Assembly: GCF_000720925.1 (NCBI RefSeq)
Contig: NZ_JOEE01000005.1
Coordinates: 159,814 to 223,813, forward strand
Direction: 5' to 3'
From: Phycicoccus jejuensis
GTDB taxonomy: Bacteria > Actinomycetota > Actinomycetes > Actinomycetales > Dermatophilaceae
DNA: 64,000 nucleotides
A program made the position numbers and the translations under genes. Shown here piece by piece: positions 37,190 to 47,075 of the stretch (position 1 is its first letter; the number at the start of each line of letters is the position of its first letter). The notes below the pieces were generated by a model. It worked only from the letters and a program-made list of their open reading frames with translations, made no database searches and was not told the DNA's origin.

Positions 37190-39091
37190 ATGAGCATGAC
37201 GGGCTGGCAGGCCCTCCACAGCCTGAGCCGCGACTCCAGCGTCAAGGAGCGCCGCCTGGCGCCCGGCACGACGCGCCGGGTCCTCGGCTACGCCCGCCCG
37301 TACAAGAAGGCCATCGCGTGGTTCCTCGGGCTCGTCGTCGTCGAGTCCGCCCTCGTCGTCGCCACGCCGCTGCTGCTCAAGGCGATCATCGACGACGGCA
37401 TCTACCCCAAGGACTCCGGCGTCGTCGTGCGCCTCTCGTTGTTCGTCGCGCTCATCGCCCTCGTCGGCGGGGTGCTGACCCTCGTCGAGCGATGGTTCTC
37501 CGCGCGGATCGGCGAGGGCCTCATCTACGACCTGCGCACCCAGGTCTTCTCGCACGTCCTGCGCCAGCCGGTCGCCTTCTTCACCCGTGCGCAGACCGGT
37601 GCCCTCGTTACCCGCCTCGGCAACGACGTCATCGGCGCCCAGCAGGCGTTCACCTCCGTGCTCTCGAGCGTCGTGAGCAACGCGATCACGCTCGTCCTCA
37701 TCGTCGGGGCGATGGCGCTGCTGTCCTGGCAGCTGACCCTCGCCGCCCTGCTGCTCGTCCCCTTCTTCCTCCTGCCGGCACGCTTCATGGGCCGGCGGCT
37801 CGCGAGCCTCGCACACGAGCAGATGGTGCAGAACGCCGACCTCGGGACGCGGATGACGGAGCGCTTCAACGTCGCCGGCGCGCTGCTCGTCAAGCTCTTC
37901 GGCCGCCCCGCCGTCGAGGACGACGAGTACGCCGTCCGCGCCGCCCGGGTGCGCGACATCGGTGTGAAGATCGCCGTCAACCGGTCGGTGTTCTTCGTCG
38001 CGCTCACCCTCGTCGCCTCGCTCGCGACGGCGATGGTCTACGGGGTCGGCGGTGTCATGGCCGTCGGCGGCTCGTTGACCGTCGGCACGCTCATCGCCCT
38101 CACCGCGCTGCTCGCCCGCCTCTACGGGCCGCTCACCGCCATCTCCAACGTCCGCGTCGACATCATGACCGCCCTCGTGTCCTTCGAGCGGGTCTTCGAG
38201 GTGCTCGACCTCGAGCCGCTCGTCGCCGACGCCCCGGACGCGCGACCGGTCCCCGCGGGCCCGGTGCGGGTCGACGTCGAGAACGTCGGCTTCGCCTACC
38301 CGTCCGCCGACGAGGTCTCGCTCGCGTCGCTGGAGAGCACGGCGACGGGCGACCGCCGGGGCAGCGGGCCGGTCCTGCGCGACGTGTCCTTCACCGTCGA
38401 GCCCGGCACCCTCGTCGCGCTCGTCGGGCCGAGCGGTGCCGGCAAGACGACGATCACCTCGCTCGTGGCGCGGCTGTACGACCCGACCGCCGGCTCGGTG
38501 CGCATCAACGGCGTCGACCTGCGCGAGGCGTCCGGCGAGTCGCTCCACGACGCGGTCGGCGTCGTCACCCAGGACGCGCACCTCTTCCACGACACCATCC
38601 GCGCCAACCTCGAGTACGCCGCGCCGGGCGCCACCGAGGAGCAGATGGTCGCCGCGCTGCGCGCCGCCCAGGTGTGGACGCTCGTCGACTCCCTGCCGGC
38701 CGGCCTCGACACCGTCGTCGGCGACCGCGGCCACCGCCTCTCCGGCGGCGAGAAGCAGCGCCTGGCCATCGCCCGCCTGCTGCTCAAGGGGCCCGGCCTC
38801 ATCGTCCTCGACGAGGCGACGGCCCACCTCGACAGCGAGTCCGAGCAGGCGCTCCAGCGGGCCCTCGACGAGGCCCTGCGCGACCGCTCGGCGCTCGTCA
38901 TCGCGCACCGCCTCTCGACCGTCCGGCACGCCGACCAGATCCTCGTCGTCGACGACGGCCGCATCGTCGAGCGCGGCACCCACGCCGAGCTCGTCGCGGC
39001 GGACGGCCTCTACGCCGAGCTCTACCGCACCCAGTTCGACGACGAGCTCGGTGAGGTCCTCGACACCCCGACGGAGTCCCACCCCGCCTGA
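37190..39091 (+). CDS. ABC exporter, fused permease-ATPase
   Basis: A 633-residue half-transporter (type IV/MsbA-like). Six membrane helices lie in residues ~45-330 ([40 protein letters not shown]), with coupling region [16 protein letters not shown]. The C-terminal ATPase has [71 protein letters not shown] and [12 protein letters not shown]. The substrate cannot be read; homodimerisation is likely because no partner gene is adjacent. ATG 37190 follows GAGGAG; an ATG at 37196 is an alternative. Divergent to the TrpB2 gene. Confidence 0.92.
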   Translation: MSMTGWQALHSLSRDSSVKERRLAPGTTRRVLGYARPYKKAIAWFLGLVVVESALVVATPLLLKAIIDDGIYPKDSGVVVRLSLFVALIALVGGVLTLVERWFSARIGEGLIYDLRTQVFSHVLRQPVAFFTRAQTGALVTRLGNDVIGAQQAFTSVLSSVVSNAITLVLIVGAMALLSWQLTLAALLLVPFFLLPARFMGRRLASLAHEQMVQNADLGTRMTERFNVAGALLVKLFGRPAVEDDEYAVRAARVRDIGVKIAVNRSVFFVALTLVASLATAMVYGVGGVMAVGGSLTVGTLIALTALLARLYGPLTAISNVRVDIMTALVSFERVFEVLDLEPLVADAPDARPVPAGPVRVDVENVGFAYPSADEVSLASLESTATGDRRGSGPVLRDVSFTVEPGTLVALVGPSGAGKTTITSLVARLYDPTAGSVRINGVDLREASGESLHDAVGVVTQDAHLFHDTIRANLEYAAPGATEEQMVAALRAAQVWTLVDSLPAGLDTVVGDRGHRLSGGEKQRLAIARLLLKGPGLIVLDEATAHLDSESEQALQRALDEALRDRSALVIAHRLSTVRHADQILVVDDGRIVERGTHAELVAADGLYAELYRTQFDDELGEVLDTPTESHPA

Positions 39092-39115
39092 GCCCGCACC
39101 GGTGTCAGGCCGGGG
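39082..39115. terminator. Convergent terminator containing both stop codons
   Basis: CCCCGCCTGA (39082-39091) pairs with TCAGGCCGGGG (39105-39115) with a one-base bulge and a 13-nt loop. The plus-strand TGA and the minus-strand stop lie inside the stem. Confidence 0.45.
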
Positions 39116-40448
39116 CGACGTGCTCGAACGCGCCGCCGCGGAAGGCGTCGACGAAGAGGCGGTAGTCCTCGGTGGCGCGCGTCGAGTACGCCCGGGCGAA
39201 CTCGACCATCGTCGCGACGAGCGCGTCGGTGTCGTCCCCGACGGCTCGCCCGACGACCTCCTCGACGCTGACCCGGACGAGGTCCTGGTCGGACTCGGCG
39301 TCGGCGACGCAGTGGATCTTCGCGGTCGCCCGTCCCAGCTGGGGGAGGAGCACCTCGAGGTCCTCCGGCTCCGAGACGTCGTCCCAGGACAGGTCCGCCT
39401 CGTACGGGGAGACCTCGCTGACGACGTACCCGACCTCGCGTCCGTCGGTCTCGAGCGAGGTCCAGCCGAGGAACCGGTCGGCGTGCGCCTGCAGCGCCCG
39501 CTGCGAGACCGCCGTCCGGTGGCCGTGGTGGTCGAAGTAGGTGGCGCCGCGCTCGTCGTCGACGACCCGGCTCGGTGCGGCGACGTTCCCCTGCTTCATC
39601 GAGAGCACCACGTCGTTGTCCAGTGCCTGGGTGAACCCCTCGACGAGCAGGCTGTAGGCGGGCAGGCCGGCGCTGCCGATGCCGAAGCCGGAGCGTCCGA
39701 CGACGTCGAGGACGTCGAACGTGACGGTGCCGCGGTGCCGCTCGGGCAGGGTCTCCCGGTAGCGGGCGAACGCCGCCCGCACCCGCTCCTCCTCGTCGGC
39801 CTCGAGCCGACGCACGCCGCTCCTCTCGGCGAAGGAGCGGCGATAGTCGTCGACGACGGTCATCGACTCGAGCATCGCGAAACGGGTCGACATCTTCGCC
39901 GCCCGGAGGGCGTCGAGGACCGCACCCTCGGCGGTGTCGAGGGTGAGGGCCCACTCGGTGTCGTCGTCGACCTGCCGGTAGTGCGCGACCTGGTCGACGT
40001 AGGCGCGGACGTAGAGGCCGACGAGGTCGTCGATGACGTCGTCGGGCAGCGCCTTCTGCCAGCACATCAGCGACAGGCTGGCGCAGAAGCGCGCGAGGTC
40101 CCACGTCCAGTGCCCGAGGTAGGCCTCGTCGAAGTCGTTGACGTCGAAGACGAGTCGGCCGTCGGCGTCGAGGTAGGTCCCGAAGTTCTCGGCGTGCAGG
40201 TCGCCCTGGATCCAGACCCGGGCGCCGTCGTCGTCGACCCAGCGCTCGTCGAAGCCACCGAACAGCCCACCCTCACCGACGTCGGCGTAGAACAGGCAGG
40301 CCGTGCCGCGGTAGAAGGCGAACGGGTCGCGCGCCATCTTGCGGAACTTGGTCCGGAACCCGTGCGGGTCCGCGCGCATGAGCGGCTCGAAGGCCTCGAG
40401 GAGGGTCGTGACGATGAGGTCGGTGCGCTGCTCCGGCGTCGTGGTCAT
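39105..40448 (-). CDS. DUF2252 family protein (kinase-like fold)
   Basis: A 447-residue protein of DUF2252, a family related to kinase/aminoglycoside-phosphotransferase folds with no settled function. Recognisable are ARDPFAFYRGTACLFYADV, WIQGDLHAENFGTYLDADG (HxxN-like catalytic loop), VFDVNDFDEAYLGHWTWDLA (metal-binding Asp), and SLLVEGFTQALDNDVVLSMK. The ATG at 40448 begins MTTTPEQRTDLI; an extra in-frame start five codons earlier is less likely. No membrane segments. It stands alone between an ABC exporter (convergent) and SURF1. Confidence 0.85.
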   Translation of the reverse strand: MTTTPEQRTDLIVTTLLEAFEPLMRADPHGFRTKFRKMARDPFAFYRGTACLFYADVGEGGLFGGFDERWVDDDGARVWIQGDLHAENFGTYLDADGRLVFDVNDFDEAYLGHWTWDLARFCASLSLMCWQKALPDDVIDDLVGLYVRAYVDQVAHYRQVDDDTEWALTLDTAEGAVLDALRAAKMSTRFAMLESMTVVDDYRRSFAERSGVRRLEADEEERVRAAFARYRETLPERHRGTVTFDVLDVVGRSGFGIGSAGLPAYSLLVEGFTQALDNDVVLSMKQGNVAAPSRVVDDERGATYFDHHGHRTAVSQRALQAHADRFLGWTSLETDGREVGYVVSEVSPYEADLSWDDVSEPEDLEVLLPQLGRATAKIHCVADAESDQDLVRVSVEEVVGRAVGDDTDALVATMVEFARAYSTRATEDYRLFVDAFRGGAFEHVAPA

Positions 40449-40487
40449 GCGGCACTCTCGCACGCCGCCCGCCGCGCAGGACCGGCC

Positions 40488-41279
40488 TCAGGCGTCCTCC
40501 TCGTCCCAGATGCGAACCTTCTTCGGCTTCGGCGGGTACTTCTCGGGATGCGCCAGGCGCTCCTCGCGCCGGATGCCGAAGCCGACGAGGACGAACCCCA
40601 GGACCGTGGTCATCCACCACTGGTAGGCGTAGGCGAGGTGCGGGCCGAGGCTGCGGTCGGGCGGCAGCAGGGGAGCGGGGCGGGGCGGCGTCGCGCCGTC
40701 GGCCGTGCGCTCGGACTCCAGCAGCACGTACCCCGGCAGCAGCGTCGTGCCGAGGGCGCGCGACGCGTCCGGCACGGAGAGGTTGGCGATCTGCCCGGCC
40801 GCTGGTGGCTTGTCGGCCGACTCCTCGCCGGGCCGGGCCCAGCCGACGACCGTCGTCTCGCCGGAGGGAGCCGGCGGCACGGTCGGCAGGACGCTGGCGC
40901 CCTGGTCCGAGACGCGCACCCAGCCGCGGTCGACGAGGACGTCGGTGCCGCCGTCGTCGGGGCGGAAGGCCCACAGGACCTCGTAACCGACCGCACCGTC
41001 GTTGGGGCGGCCACGGACGAACACCGGACCCGCGGCGTAGCTGCCGGTCATCGTCACGCGCGTCCACTCGGCGTCCGTGCTGACGCCGTCGGCGGTGATG
41101 GCCTCGCCGACGGGCACGGGCGTGGCGCGGTAGTGCCGGTCCAGCCGGTCGTTGCGCTCCACCTTCGCCTCGTGCCGGTGGTACTGCCACCAGCCGAGGT
41201 GGTAGGCGGCCACCGCGAAGAGGGCCGAGAGGACGAGCGCGCCCAGCCATCGAGGTGTCAGGAGCCGACGCAGCACCAC
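40488..41279 (-). CDS. SURF1 family cytochrome oxidase biogenesis protein
   Basis: A 263-residue SURF1 protein with the family topology: N-terminal membrane helix (LGALVLSALFAVAAYHLGWW, residues ~12-31), a ~180-residue extracytoplasmic domain (GRPNDGAVGYEVLWAFRPDD, VLVDRGWVRVSDQG) and a C-terminal helix (AYAYQWWMTTVLGFVLVGFG), ending in a basic tail. SURF1 helps insert heme a into cytochrome oxidase, in line with ctaA/ctaB elsewhere in the window. Two tandem GTG codons (41279, 41276) are possible starts; the second lies six bases after a TAGCGT box, favouring a leaderless start there. Confidence 0.9.
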   Translation of the reverse strand: MVLRRLLTPRWLGALVLSALFAVAAYHLGWWQYHRHEAKVERNDRLDRHYRATPVPVGEAITADGVSTDAEWTRVTMTGSYAAGPVFVRGRPNDGAVGYEVLWAFRPDDGGTDVLVDRGWVRVSDQGASVLPTVPPAPSGETTVVGWARPGEESADKPPAAGQIANLSVPDASRALGTTLLPGYVLLESERTADGATPPRPAPLLPPDRSLGPHLAYAYQWWMTTVLGFVLVGFGIRREERLAHPEKYPPKPKKVRIWDEEDA

Positions 41280-41282
41280 TTC

Positions 41283-41301
41283 ACGCTACGCGACGTACTG
41301 T
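41283..41301. promoter_or_regulatory. Divergent -10 boxes for SURF1 and moaA
   Basis: TAGCGT on the minus strand (41288-41283) precedes the second SURF1 GTG by six bases, and TACTGT on the plus strand (41296-41301) precedes the moaA ATG by eight bases. Both suggest leaderless messages from a compact divergent promoter. Confidence 0.45.
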
Positions 41302-41309
41302 GGACTCCT

Positions 41310-42311
41310 ATGACCGACCTCCCAGAGCCCCGCCTCCTCGACCGCTTCGGCCGCGTCGGGCGAGACCTGCGCGTGTCGGTCACCGACCGCTGCAACCTGC
41401 GCTGCACCTACTGCATGCCCGCCGAGGGCCTCGACTGGCTCCCCAAGCCCGAGATGCTCACCGACGACGAGCTCGTCCGGCTCGTGCGCATCATGGTCGG
41501 CCTCGGTGTCACCAACGTCCGCCTGACCGGCGGCGAGCCGATGCTGCGGCGCAGCCTCGTCCACGTCGTCGCCGGCATCGCGGCGCTCGAGCCACGCCCC
41601 CGGATCGCCATGACGACCAACGGCATCGGCCTCGACCGGCTCGCAGCGCCGCTCGCGGCCGCCGGGCTGGACCGTGTCAACGTCAGCCTCGACACCATCG
41701 ACGCCCAGCGCTTCCGCGACCTCACCCGTCGCGACCGGCTCGAGGACGTCGAGGCCGGGCTCAAGGCCGCCGCCGACGCCGGGCTCACCCCGGTCAAGGT
41801 CAACGCGGTCGCGATGCGCGGGTTCAACGACGAGGGTGTCGCCGACCTCCTCGGCTGGTGCCTCGACCGCGGCTACGAGCTGCGCTTCATCGAGCAGATG
41901 CCGCTGGACGCCCAGCACGCCTGGGACCGCTCGCAGATGGTGTCGCAGGCCGAGATCCTCGAGCGGCTCGGGGAGCGGTTCCGGCTCACCCCCGTCCAGG
42001 AGCGCGGCAGCGCCCCGGCCGAGCGCTTCCTCGTCGACGGCGGCCCGCAGACCGTCGGCGTCATCGCCAGCGTGTCCGCGCCGTTCTGCGCCGCCTGCGA
42101 CCGGGTGCGGCTGACGGCCGACGGCCAGCTGCGCAACTGCCTCTTCTCCCGCTCCGAGATCGACCTGCGCGGCCCGATGCGCGAGGGCGCGTCGGACACC
42201 GAGCTCGCCGACCTCGTCATCGGCGAGATGTGGGCGAAGAAGCCCGGGCACGGCATCGACCGCCCGGACTTCGAGCAGCCCGACCGCCCGATGTCGGCGA
42301 TCGGCGGCTGA
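41310..42311 (+). CDS. moaA: GTP 3',8-cyclase MoaA
   Basis: Radical SAM enzyme performing the first step of molybdenum cofactor synthesis from GTP. The 333-residue protein has the SAM-cluster motif VTDRCNLRCTYCMPAEGLDW (C-x3-C-x2-C), VRLTGGEPMLRR, VNVSLDTIDAQRF, and the second C-terminal 4Fe-4S site FCAACDRVRLTADGQLRNCL. The chain ends in the Gly-Gly tail (SAIGG) required for activity. A much longer frame continues upstream but runs antisense through two other genes and is spurious. ATG 41310 is eight bases from a TACTGT box. No other moa genes are adjacent. Confidence 0.96.
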   Translation: MTDLPEPRLLDRFGRVGRDLRVSVTDRCNLRCTYCMPAEGLDWLPKPEMLTDDELVRLVRIMVGLGVTNVRLTGGEPMLRRSLVHVVAGIAALEPRPRIAMTTNGIGLDRLAAPLAAAGLDRVNVSLDTIDAQRFRDLTRRDRLEDVEAGLKAAADAGLTPVKVNAVAMRGFNDEGVADLLGWCLDRGYELRFIEQMPLDAQHAWDRSQMVSQAEILERLGERFRLTPVQERGSAPAERFLVDGGPQTVGVIASVSAPFCAACDRVRLTADGQLRNCLFSRSEIDLRGPMREGASDTELADLVIGEMWAKKPGHGIDRPDFEQPDRPMSAIGG

Positions 42312-42340
42312 ACCGGCGCGACCGCGACGGCGTCAGCCGC
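42304..42340. terminator. Convergent hairpin embracing both stops of moaA and DUF3099 gene
   Basis: GCGGCTGA (42304-42311) pairs perfectly with TCAGCCGC (42333-42340) around a 21-nt GC-rich loop. Both stop codons lie in the stem. Function as a bidirectional terminator is inferred. Confidence 0.4.
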
Positions 42341-42683
42341 GGGGCTGGTCCTCGTGGCGCACGGTGCTCGGCACGTGCGTGTACGCGTGGTCGGTGAGGC
42401 GCGGGGTCGGGTCGACGCTCGGCGTGACCGGCGTGCGACGGCCGCGCACCCGCGGGGCGACCGAGTTGACGGCGACGACCGCGATGAACGGCAGGAACAC
42501 CGCGGCGGCGGCGAAGATCCAGCGGTACCAGTCGTCGATGACGATGGTGAGCACGAAGCAGATCGTGCGGATGGTCATCGTCACGAGGTACTGCTTCATC
42601 CGGTGCCGCTGGTCGGCTTCGCGCGAGTCCGCCGCCGTCGTCACCGACTGGGCGTCGGGGTGGCGGTGGCGGGTCGTGGGCAC
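42333..42683 (-). CDS. DUF3099 membrane protein
   Basis: A 116-residue actinobacterial small membrane protein. After a hydrophilic N-terminus with QSVTTAADSREADQRHRMKQ, typical of DUF3099, two membrane helices follow (YLVTMTIRTICFVLTIVI and WIFAAAAVFLPFIAVVAVNS), then a cytosolic basic/Pro-rich tail. Function is unknown; the family is often near fabG/fabI or moaA in actinobacteria. The GTG at 42683 lies six bases after TATGGT on this strand, so a leaderless start is likely. Confidence 0.85.
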   Translation of the reverse strand: MPTTRHRHPDAQSVTTAADSREADQRHRMKQYLVTMTIRTICFVLTIVIDDWYRWIFAAAAVFLPFIAVVAVNSVAPRVRGRRTPVTPSVDPTPRLTDHAYTHVPSTVRHEDQPRG

Positions 42684-42689
42684 CCGTCC

Positions 42690-43458
<769 letters not shown>

Positions 43459-43496
43459 CCGCGACCGTCCCCCGACCCACCACCGAAAGGCCAGCC

Positions 43497-44255
43497 ATGC
43501 TGCTCGAGGGCAAGAAGCTCCTCATCACCGGTGTCCTCATGGACTCCTCGATCGCCTTCCACGTCGCGAAGATCGCCCAGGAGCAGGGGGCGGAGGTCGT
43601 CCTCACCTCCTTCGGCCGCACGACGAAGATCACGACGGCCATCGCGCGGCGCCTGCCGCAGACCCCGCCGGTCATCGAGCTCGACGTGACGAGCGAGGAG
43701 GACCTCGCGGCCCTGCCCGACCGGGTCCGCGAGCACGTGCCGCACCTCGACGGCGTCCTGCACTCGATCGGCTTCGCCCCCCAGGGCGCCTTCAACTTCC
43801 TCGAGGCCTCGTGGGAGGACGTCTCGACGGCGGTGCACGTCTCGGCGTACTCGCTCGCCGCCCTCGCCAAGGCCTCCCTGCCGCTCATGCCCGACGGCGG
43901 CAGCGTCGTCGGCCTCACCTTCGACGCCCGCTTCGCGTGGCCGGTCTACGACTGGATGGGCGTGGCCAAGGCCGCCTTCGAGTCGACCAACCGCTACCTC
44001 GCCCGCGACCTCGGCCCGAAGGGCGTGCGCTGCAACATCGTCGCCGCCGGCCCGATCCGCACGACCGCGGCCAAGTCCATCCCCGGCTTCGAGCAGTTCG
44101 AGGAGGCGTGGGGCACGCGCGCGCCGCTCGGCTGGGACGTCAACGACGCGGTGCCCACGGCCCGGGCGTGCGTCTCGCTGCTGTCGGACTGGTTCCCGGC
44201 GACGACCGGCGAGATGATCCACGTCGACGGCGGCTACCACGCCATCGGGGCCTGA
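43497..44255 (+). CDS. fabI: Enoyl-[ACP] reductase (NADH), InhA/FabI type
   Basis: Last reductive step of fatty-acid elongation. The 252-residue protein shows the divergent SDR pattern of InhA/FabI: MLLEGKKLLITGVLMDSSIA (the InhA-like nucleotide loop), LDGVLHSIGFAPQG, and the Tyr-x6-Lys active site (WPVYDWMGVAKAAFESTNRY). Downstream are VRCNIVAAGPIRTTAAKSIP and the C-terminal GEMIHVDGGYHAIG. A GAAAGG sequence precedes the ATG. It is co-directional with fabG, giving a mabA-inhA-like operon, and convergent with serB only 3 bp away. Confidence 0.95.
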   Translation: MLLEGKKLLITGVLMDSSIAFHVAKIAQEQGAEVVLTSFGRTTKITTAIARRLPQTPPVIELDVTSEEDLAALPDRVREHVPHLDGVLHSIGFAPQGAFNFLEASWEDVSTAVHVSAYSLAALAKASLPLMPDGGSVVGLTFDARFAWPVYDWMGVAKAAFESTNRYLARDLGPKGVRCNIVAAGPIRTTAAKSIPGFEQFEEAWGTRAPLGWDVNDAVPTARACVSLLSDWFPATTGEMIHVDGGYHAIGA

Positions 44256-44265
44256 GGGTCAGGCC
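44249..44265. terminator. Compact convergent hairpin between fabI and serB
   Basis: GGCCTGA-GGG-TCAGGCC is a perfect 7-bp stem with a 3-nt loop. The fabI TGA (44253-44255) and the serB stop (TCA at 44259-44261) both lie in the stem. Confidence 0.55.
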
Positions 44266-45482
44266 TCCGCGGTCTCGGCGTCCTCGATCTCCTCGCGGCT
44301 GACGCCGAGGAGGAACAGGACGGTGTCGAGGTAGGGCACGTTGACCGACGTGTCCGCCTGCTCGCGCACGACCGGCTTGGCGTTGAACGCGACCCCGAGA
44401 CCGGCCACGCCGAGCATGTCGAGGTCGTTGGCCCCGTCTCCGATGGCGACCGTCCGCGTGAGCGGCAGCCCCTCGAGGGCGGCGAACTCGCGCAGCGCGG
44501 CCGCCTTGCCCGGCCGGTCGACGACCGCGCCGGTGACGCGACCGGTCAGCCGGCCGTCGAGCACCTCGAGCCGGTTGGCGCGGACGTGGTCGACGCCGAG
44601 CTCGACCCCGATCGGCTCGACGACCTCGGCGAACCCGCCCGAGACGAGCGCGACGGTGAAGCCGAGCGACTTGAGGGTGCGCACGAGCGTGCGGGCACCG
44701 GGGGTCAGCCGGACGGAGGCCCGCACCTCGTCGAGGACGGAGACCGGCAGCCCGGCGAGCGTCGCGACGCGGGCGTGGAGGCTCTCGGCGAAGTCGAGCT
44801 CGCCCCGCATCGCGCGCTCGGTGACCGCCGCCACCTCGGCGGCGGTGCCGGCGTGCTCGGCGATCAGCTCGATCACCTCGTCCTGGATGAGCGTGGAGTC
44901 GACGTCCATGACGACGAGCCGCCCCCCGCGCCGGGCCAGGCCGGCCGGGGCGACGGCGATGTCGCAGCCGGTGCTCGCCGAGACGAGCGCGAGGTCGCGG
45001 CGCAGCCGGTCGACGTCGGCGCCGGAGACGTCGAGCTCGACCGTGGTCACCGGCCAGCGCGACAGGCGCCGGATGCGGTCGATGTTCGCGCCGTGCGCGG
45101 CGACCGCGCGGGCGACGGCTGCGACGTGGCGCGTCTCGAGCGGGCGGGCCATCGCGACGACCGCGGCCCGGCCGGTGCGCCGGCGGGCGTTGTCGCCGCG
45201 CCCGGCCACGAGCTGGACGTGCATCCCCATCTCCTCGCCGGCCCGGGTGATGCGGTCGGTGAGGACGTTCTCGTCCGGCCCGGGTGCGAGGAGCACCGAC
45301 AGGGCGAGGTGCCCGCGGACGACGACCTGCTCGAGGTCGAGGACGTCACCGCCGACGGTCGCGGCCGCCGCGAAGACGGCGCTCGTGACGCCCGGTCGGT
45401 CCGGCCCGCTCAGCGAGACGAGGAGCGTGCGCGCCTCGGGGTCGGGCTGCGGCGGGAGGGGCGGCGTCTCGGGGGAGGGCAC
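44259..45482 (-). CDS. serB: Phosphoserine phosphatase SerB with N-terminal ACT domains
   Basis: A 407-residue enzyme completing serine synthesis. Residues ~18-180 contain ACT-type regulatory repeats (LLVSLSGPDRPGVTSAVFAA, DIAVAPAGL region), and the C-terminal HAD domain has the nucleophile motif VVMDVDSTLIQDEVIELIAE, SGGFAEVVEPIG, and AIGDGANDLDMLGVAGLGVA. ACT domains imply amino-acid feedback, as in mycobacterial SerB2. The GTG at 45482 is preceded six bases upstream by TAGCCT, a leaderless arrangement. Convergent to fabI. Confidence 0.95.
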   Translation of the reverse strand: MPSPETPPLPPQPDPEARTLLVSLSGPDRPGVTSAVFAAAATVGGDVLDLEQVVVRGHLALSVLLAPGPDENVLTDRITRAGEEMGMHVQLVAGRGDNARRRTGRAAVVAMARPLETRHVAAVARAVAAHGANIDRIRRLSRWPVTTVELDVSGADVDRLRRDLALVSASTGCDIAVAPAGLARRGGRLVVMDVDSTLIQDEVIELIAEHAGTAAEVAAVTERAMRGELDFAESLHARVATLAGLPVSVLDEVRASVRLTPGARTLVRTLKSLGFTVALVSGGFAEVVEPIGVELGVDHVRANRLEVLDGRLTGRVTGAVVDRPGKAAALREFAALEGLPLTRTVAIGDGANDLDMLGVAGLGVAFNAKPVVREQADTSVNVPYLDTVLFLLGVSREEIEDAETAEA

Positions 45483-45488
45483 ACCGGC

Positions 45489-45494
45489 AGGCTA
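45489..45494 (-). promoter_or_regulatory. -10 box (TAGCCT) for leaderless serB
   Basis: On the minus strand TAGCCT ends six bases before the serB GTG. It overlaps the last codons of the upstream unknown gene. Confidence 0.45.
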
Positions 45495-46754
45495 GCCGGG
45501 GATGGTCGGATGCTGGCCCCCGGACCGGTCACTGAAAGGACCTTCCAGCGTCATGGTGGTGAGCAGTTGGTGCAGCTCGGCCCACCGCGGGTCGTCGCCG
45601 TCGGTCGCCAGCCTGTGGTCGACGACGGCCGAGGCCTCGGCCAGCATCGTCGCCGCCAGCGCAGGATCCGGCTCCGCCCTAGCACCACGCAGCAGAGCGT
45701 CGACCAACCTCTCGGCATACTGACCTCCGAACGGACTCGCCACCTCGAGGAGCCGCAAATCGTCGAGGGTCAGTCGGGGATCCGGCGGCTCGAAAGCCGA
45801 CGGAATCTCGGACTCGCACGCCAGCCACAACGCCCTGGCGAGGTCGCCGATCCAGTCGACTTCCTTGTCCGTTCCACGCCGGATCGTGTCCGCCAGCTCT
45901 CGAACGCGTCCGGCGGAGACGGCGGCCTCGACGACTGCGTCGCCGTCGATCGTCGCAAGACCCCCCAGGCGAGCGGCGGCCAGCCTCTTGTCGAGCTCGG
46001 CCGAGCGCTCTCCCAGCAGCCGATGTGCCCGGGCCCGCATCAGCAACCGTCGGGACTGTGAGCCCGTGGCCATCCAGTCGGCGGTCTCGTGCTCGCCTGC
46101 CCGTTCAAGCCATCCCGGCGACCAGGGCTGTGCGTCAGCATGGTCGATCTCGGTCAGGGCCTCGGCGGCGTGCCCCTCGTCCAGCAGCACCTCGGCGTAC
46201 GCGAGGTGTGCCTCTGCCAGCTGCGCGCGGAACGCACCGTCGGGCACGTCGCTCGGAACGGTGTCGACCGCGAGCTGGACCATGGCTAGGTGCTGCCGCA
46301 CGACGCCGCGCCGTCCGGGCGTGTCACGGGGAGGGACGTCGAAGCCCAGTGCCTCGAACATCACCCATGCGGCGGATGTCTGGCGCGTCGACCGGTAGCG
46401 AACCGCGGCCTCGGAGCACTCGCGGAGGGTCCACCACAGCACGACGGCGTGTGTCACGAGGTGGACGCCGACGACCCCGACCTCCCAGGCGTCCGCGTCG
46501 TCGACGAGTCCCGAAGCGCCGAGCACGAGATTGGCGACGAAGAGCGTGCAGGCGACGATCCGCACCCCGGACACCCCCAGCCTCGCGACCGGAGGATCGG
46601 GGTCTCGCTCGTCACGGGTCCAGTCCAGCGTCCGGGCGAGATCGCTCGGCAGGCGCGCCAGCACCGTCTCGGCGCGCGACCCGAAGGCGCCGGCGACGAA
46701 CGCTCCCGCCGTGATGAGGACCCCCATGGGGATCGCGAGATCCGGTGCTCCCAT
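45492..46754 (-). CDS. Uncharacterised membrane protein, possible recent acquisition
   Basis: A 420-residue protein I cannot assign. ATG 46754 is preceded by GAGAGGGGGG; a GTG eight codons upstream is in frame. The N-terminus has one hydrophobic segment (AIPMGVLITAGAFVAGAFG), then a charged stretch and two more membrane helices around residues 70-115 (IVACTLFVANLVLGASGLV, VGVVGVHLVTHAVVLWWTL). The remaining ~300 residues are helical and TPR-like (AHLAYAEVLLDEGHAAEALT, RRLLMRARAHRLLGERSAEL), probably cytosolic. Codon and base use look less GC-biased than neighbours. It ends 10 bp from the serB start, which fits an insertion between serB and the glycogen genes. Confidence 0.7.
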   Translation of the reverse strand: MGAPDLAIPMGVLITAGAFVAGAFGSRAETVLARLPSDLARTLDWTRDERDPDPPVARLGVSGVRIVACTLFVANLVLGASGLVDDADAWEVGVVGVHLVTHAVVLWWTLRECSEAAVRYRSTRQTSAAWVMFEALGFDVPPRDTPGRRGVVRQHLAMVQLAVDTVPSDVPDGAFRAQLAEAHLAYAEVLLDEGHAAEALTEIDHADAQPWSPGWLERAGEHETADWMATGSQSRRLLMRARAHRLLGERSAELDKRLAAARLGGLATIDGDAVVEAAVSAGRVRELADTIRRGTDKEVDWIGDLARALWLACESEIPSAFEPPDPRLTLDDLRLLEVASPFGGQYAERLVDALLRGARAEPDPALAATMLAEASAVVDHRLATDGDDPRWAELHQLLTTMTLEGPFSDRSGGQHPTIPG

Positions 46755-47075
46755 CCCAGCCCCCCCCTCTCGGGCCACATGGTCTCGCGGCGGACGGGAC
46801 GTGGCAAGGGCGTCGTGTGTTGGTCGACGGGCGAGGTCAGCCGCCGAGCGCGGGCCGCTGGACCTGCTCGCCTACCTCGAGGCGCTCGACGCGCTGGGCC
46901 GGCCCGGCGTCACGGCGGGCTCGGCGCGCGCTGCGGTCGCTGACCGCTCGGGCGCACGCGCACGTCGACCTGCTCGACGACGACGAGCTCCTCCCCGCGA
47001 GCACGACCGTCCTCGAGGTCGGGGGAGACCGGAGCCGGCGTGTCGGCACGGTGCTCGACGTGCTCGCCCGCCGGG
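46755..47075 (+). other. Gene-poor spacer with a possible frameshifted coding remnant
   Basis: About 320 bp lie between the unknown membrane gene and the LLM gene. On the plus strand a frame at about 46850-46940 reads LDLLAYLEALDALGRPGVTA, and a different frame at about 46960-47080 reads VDLLDDDELLPASTTVLEVG, ending in a stop inside the LLM gene end. Together they look like pieces of one frameshifted or truncated gene, but no family is recognised and chance is possible at this GC content. No promoter, RNA gene or repeat is evident. Confidence 0.25.

Noticed and set aside
36302..39082. Minus-strand 926-codon frame over the ABC exporter
   Set aside because: Acidic/Gly-rich shadow without motifs; the plus strand encodes a full ABC exporter.
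38436..42311. Very long plus-strand frame of 1291 codons
   Set aside because: It runs antisense through the DUF2252 and SURF1 genes with low-complexity Arg/Ser/Pro content; only its last 334 codons (moaA) are real.
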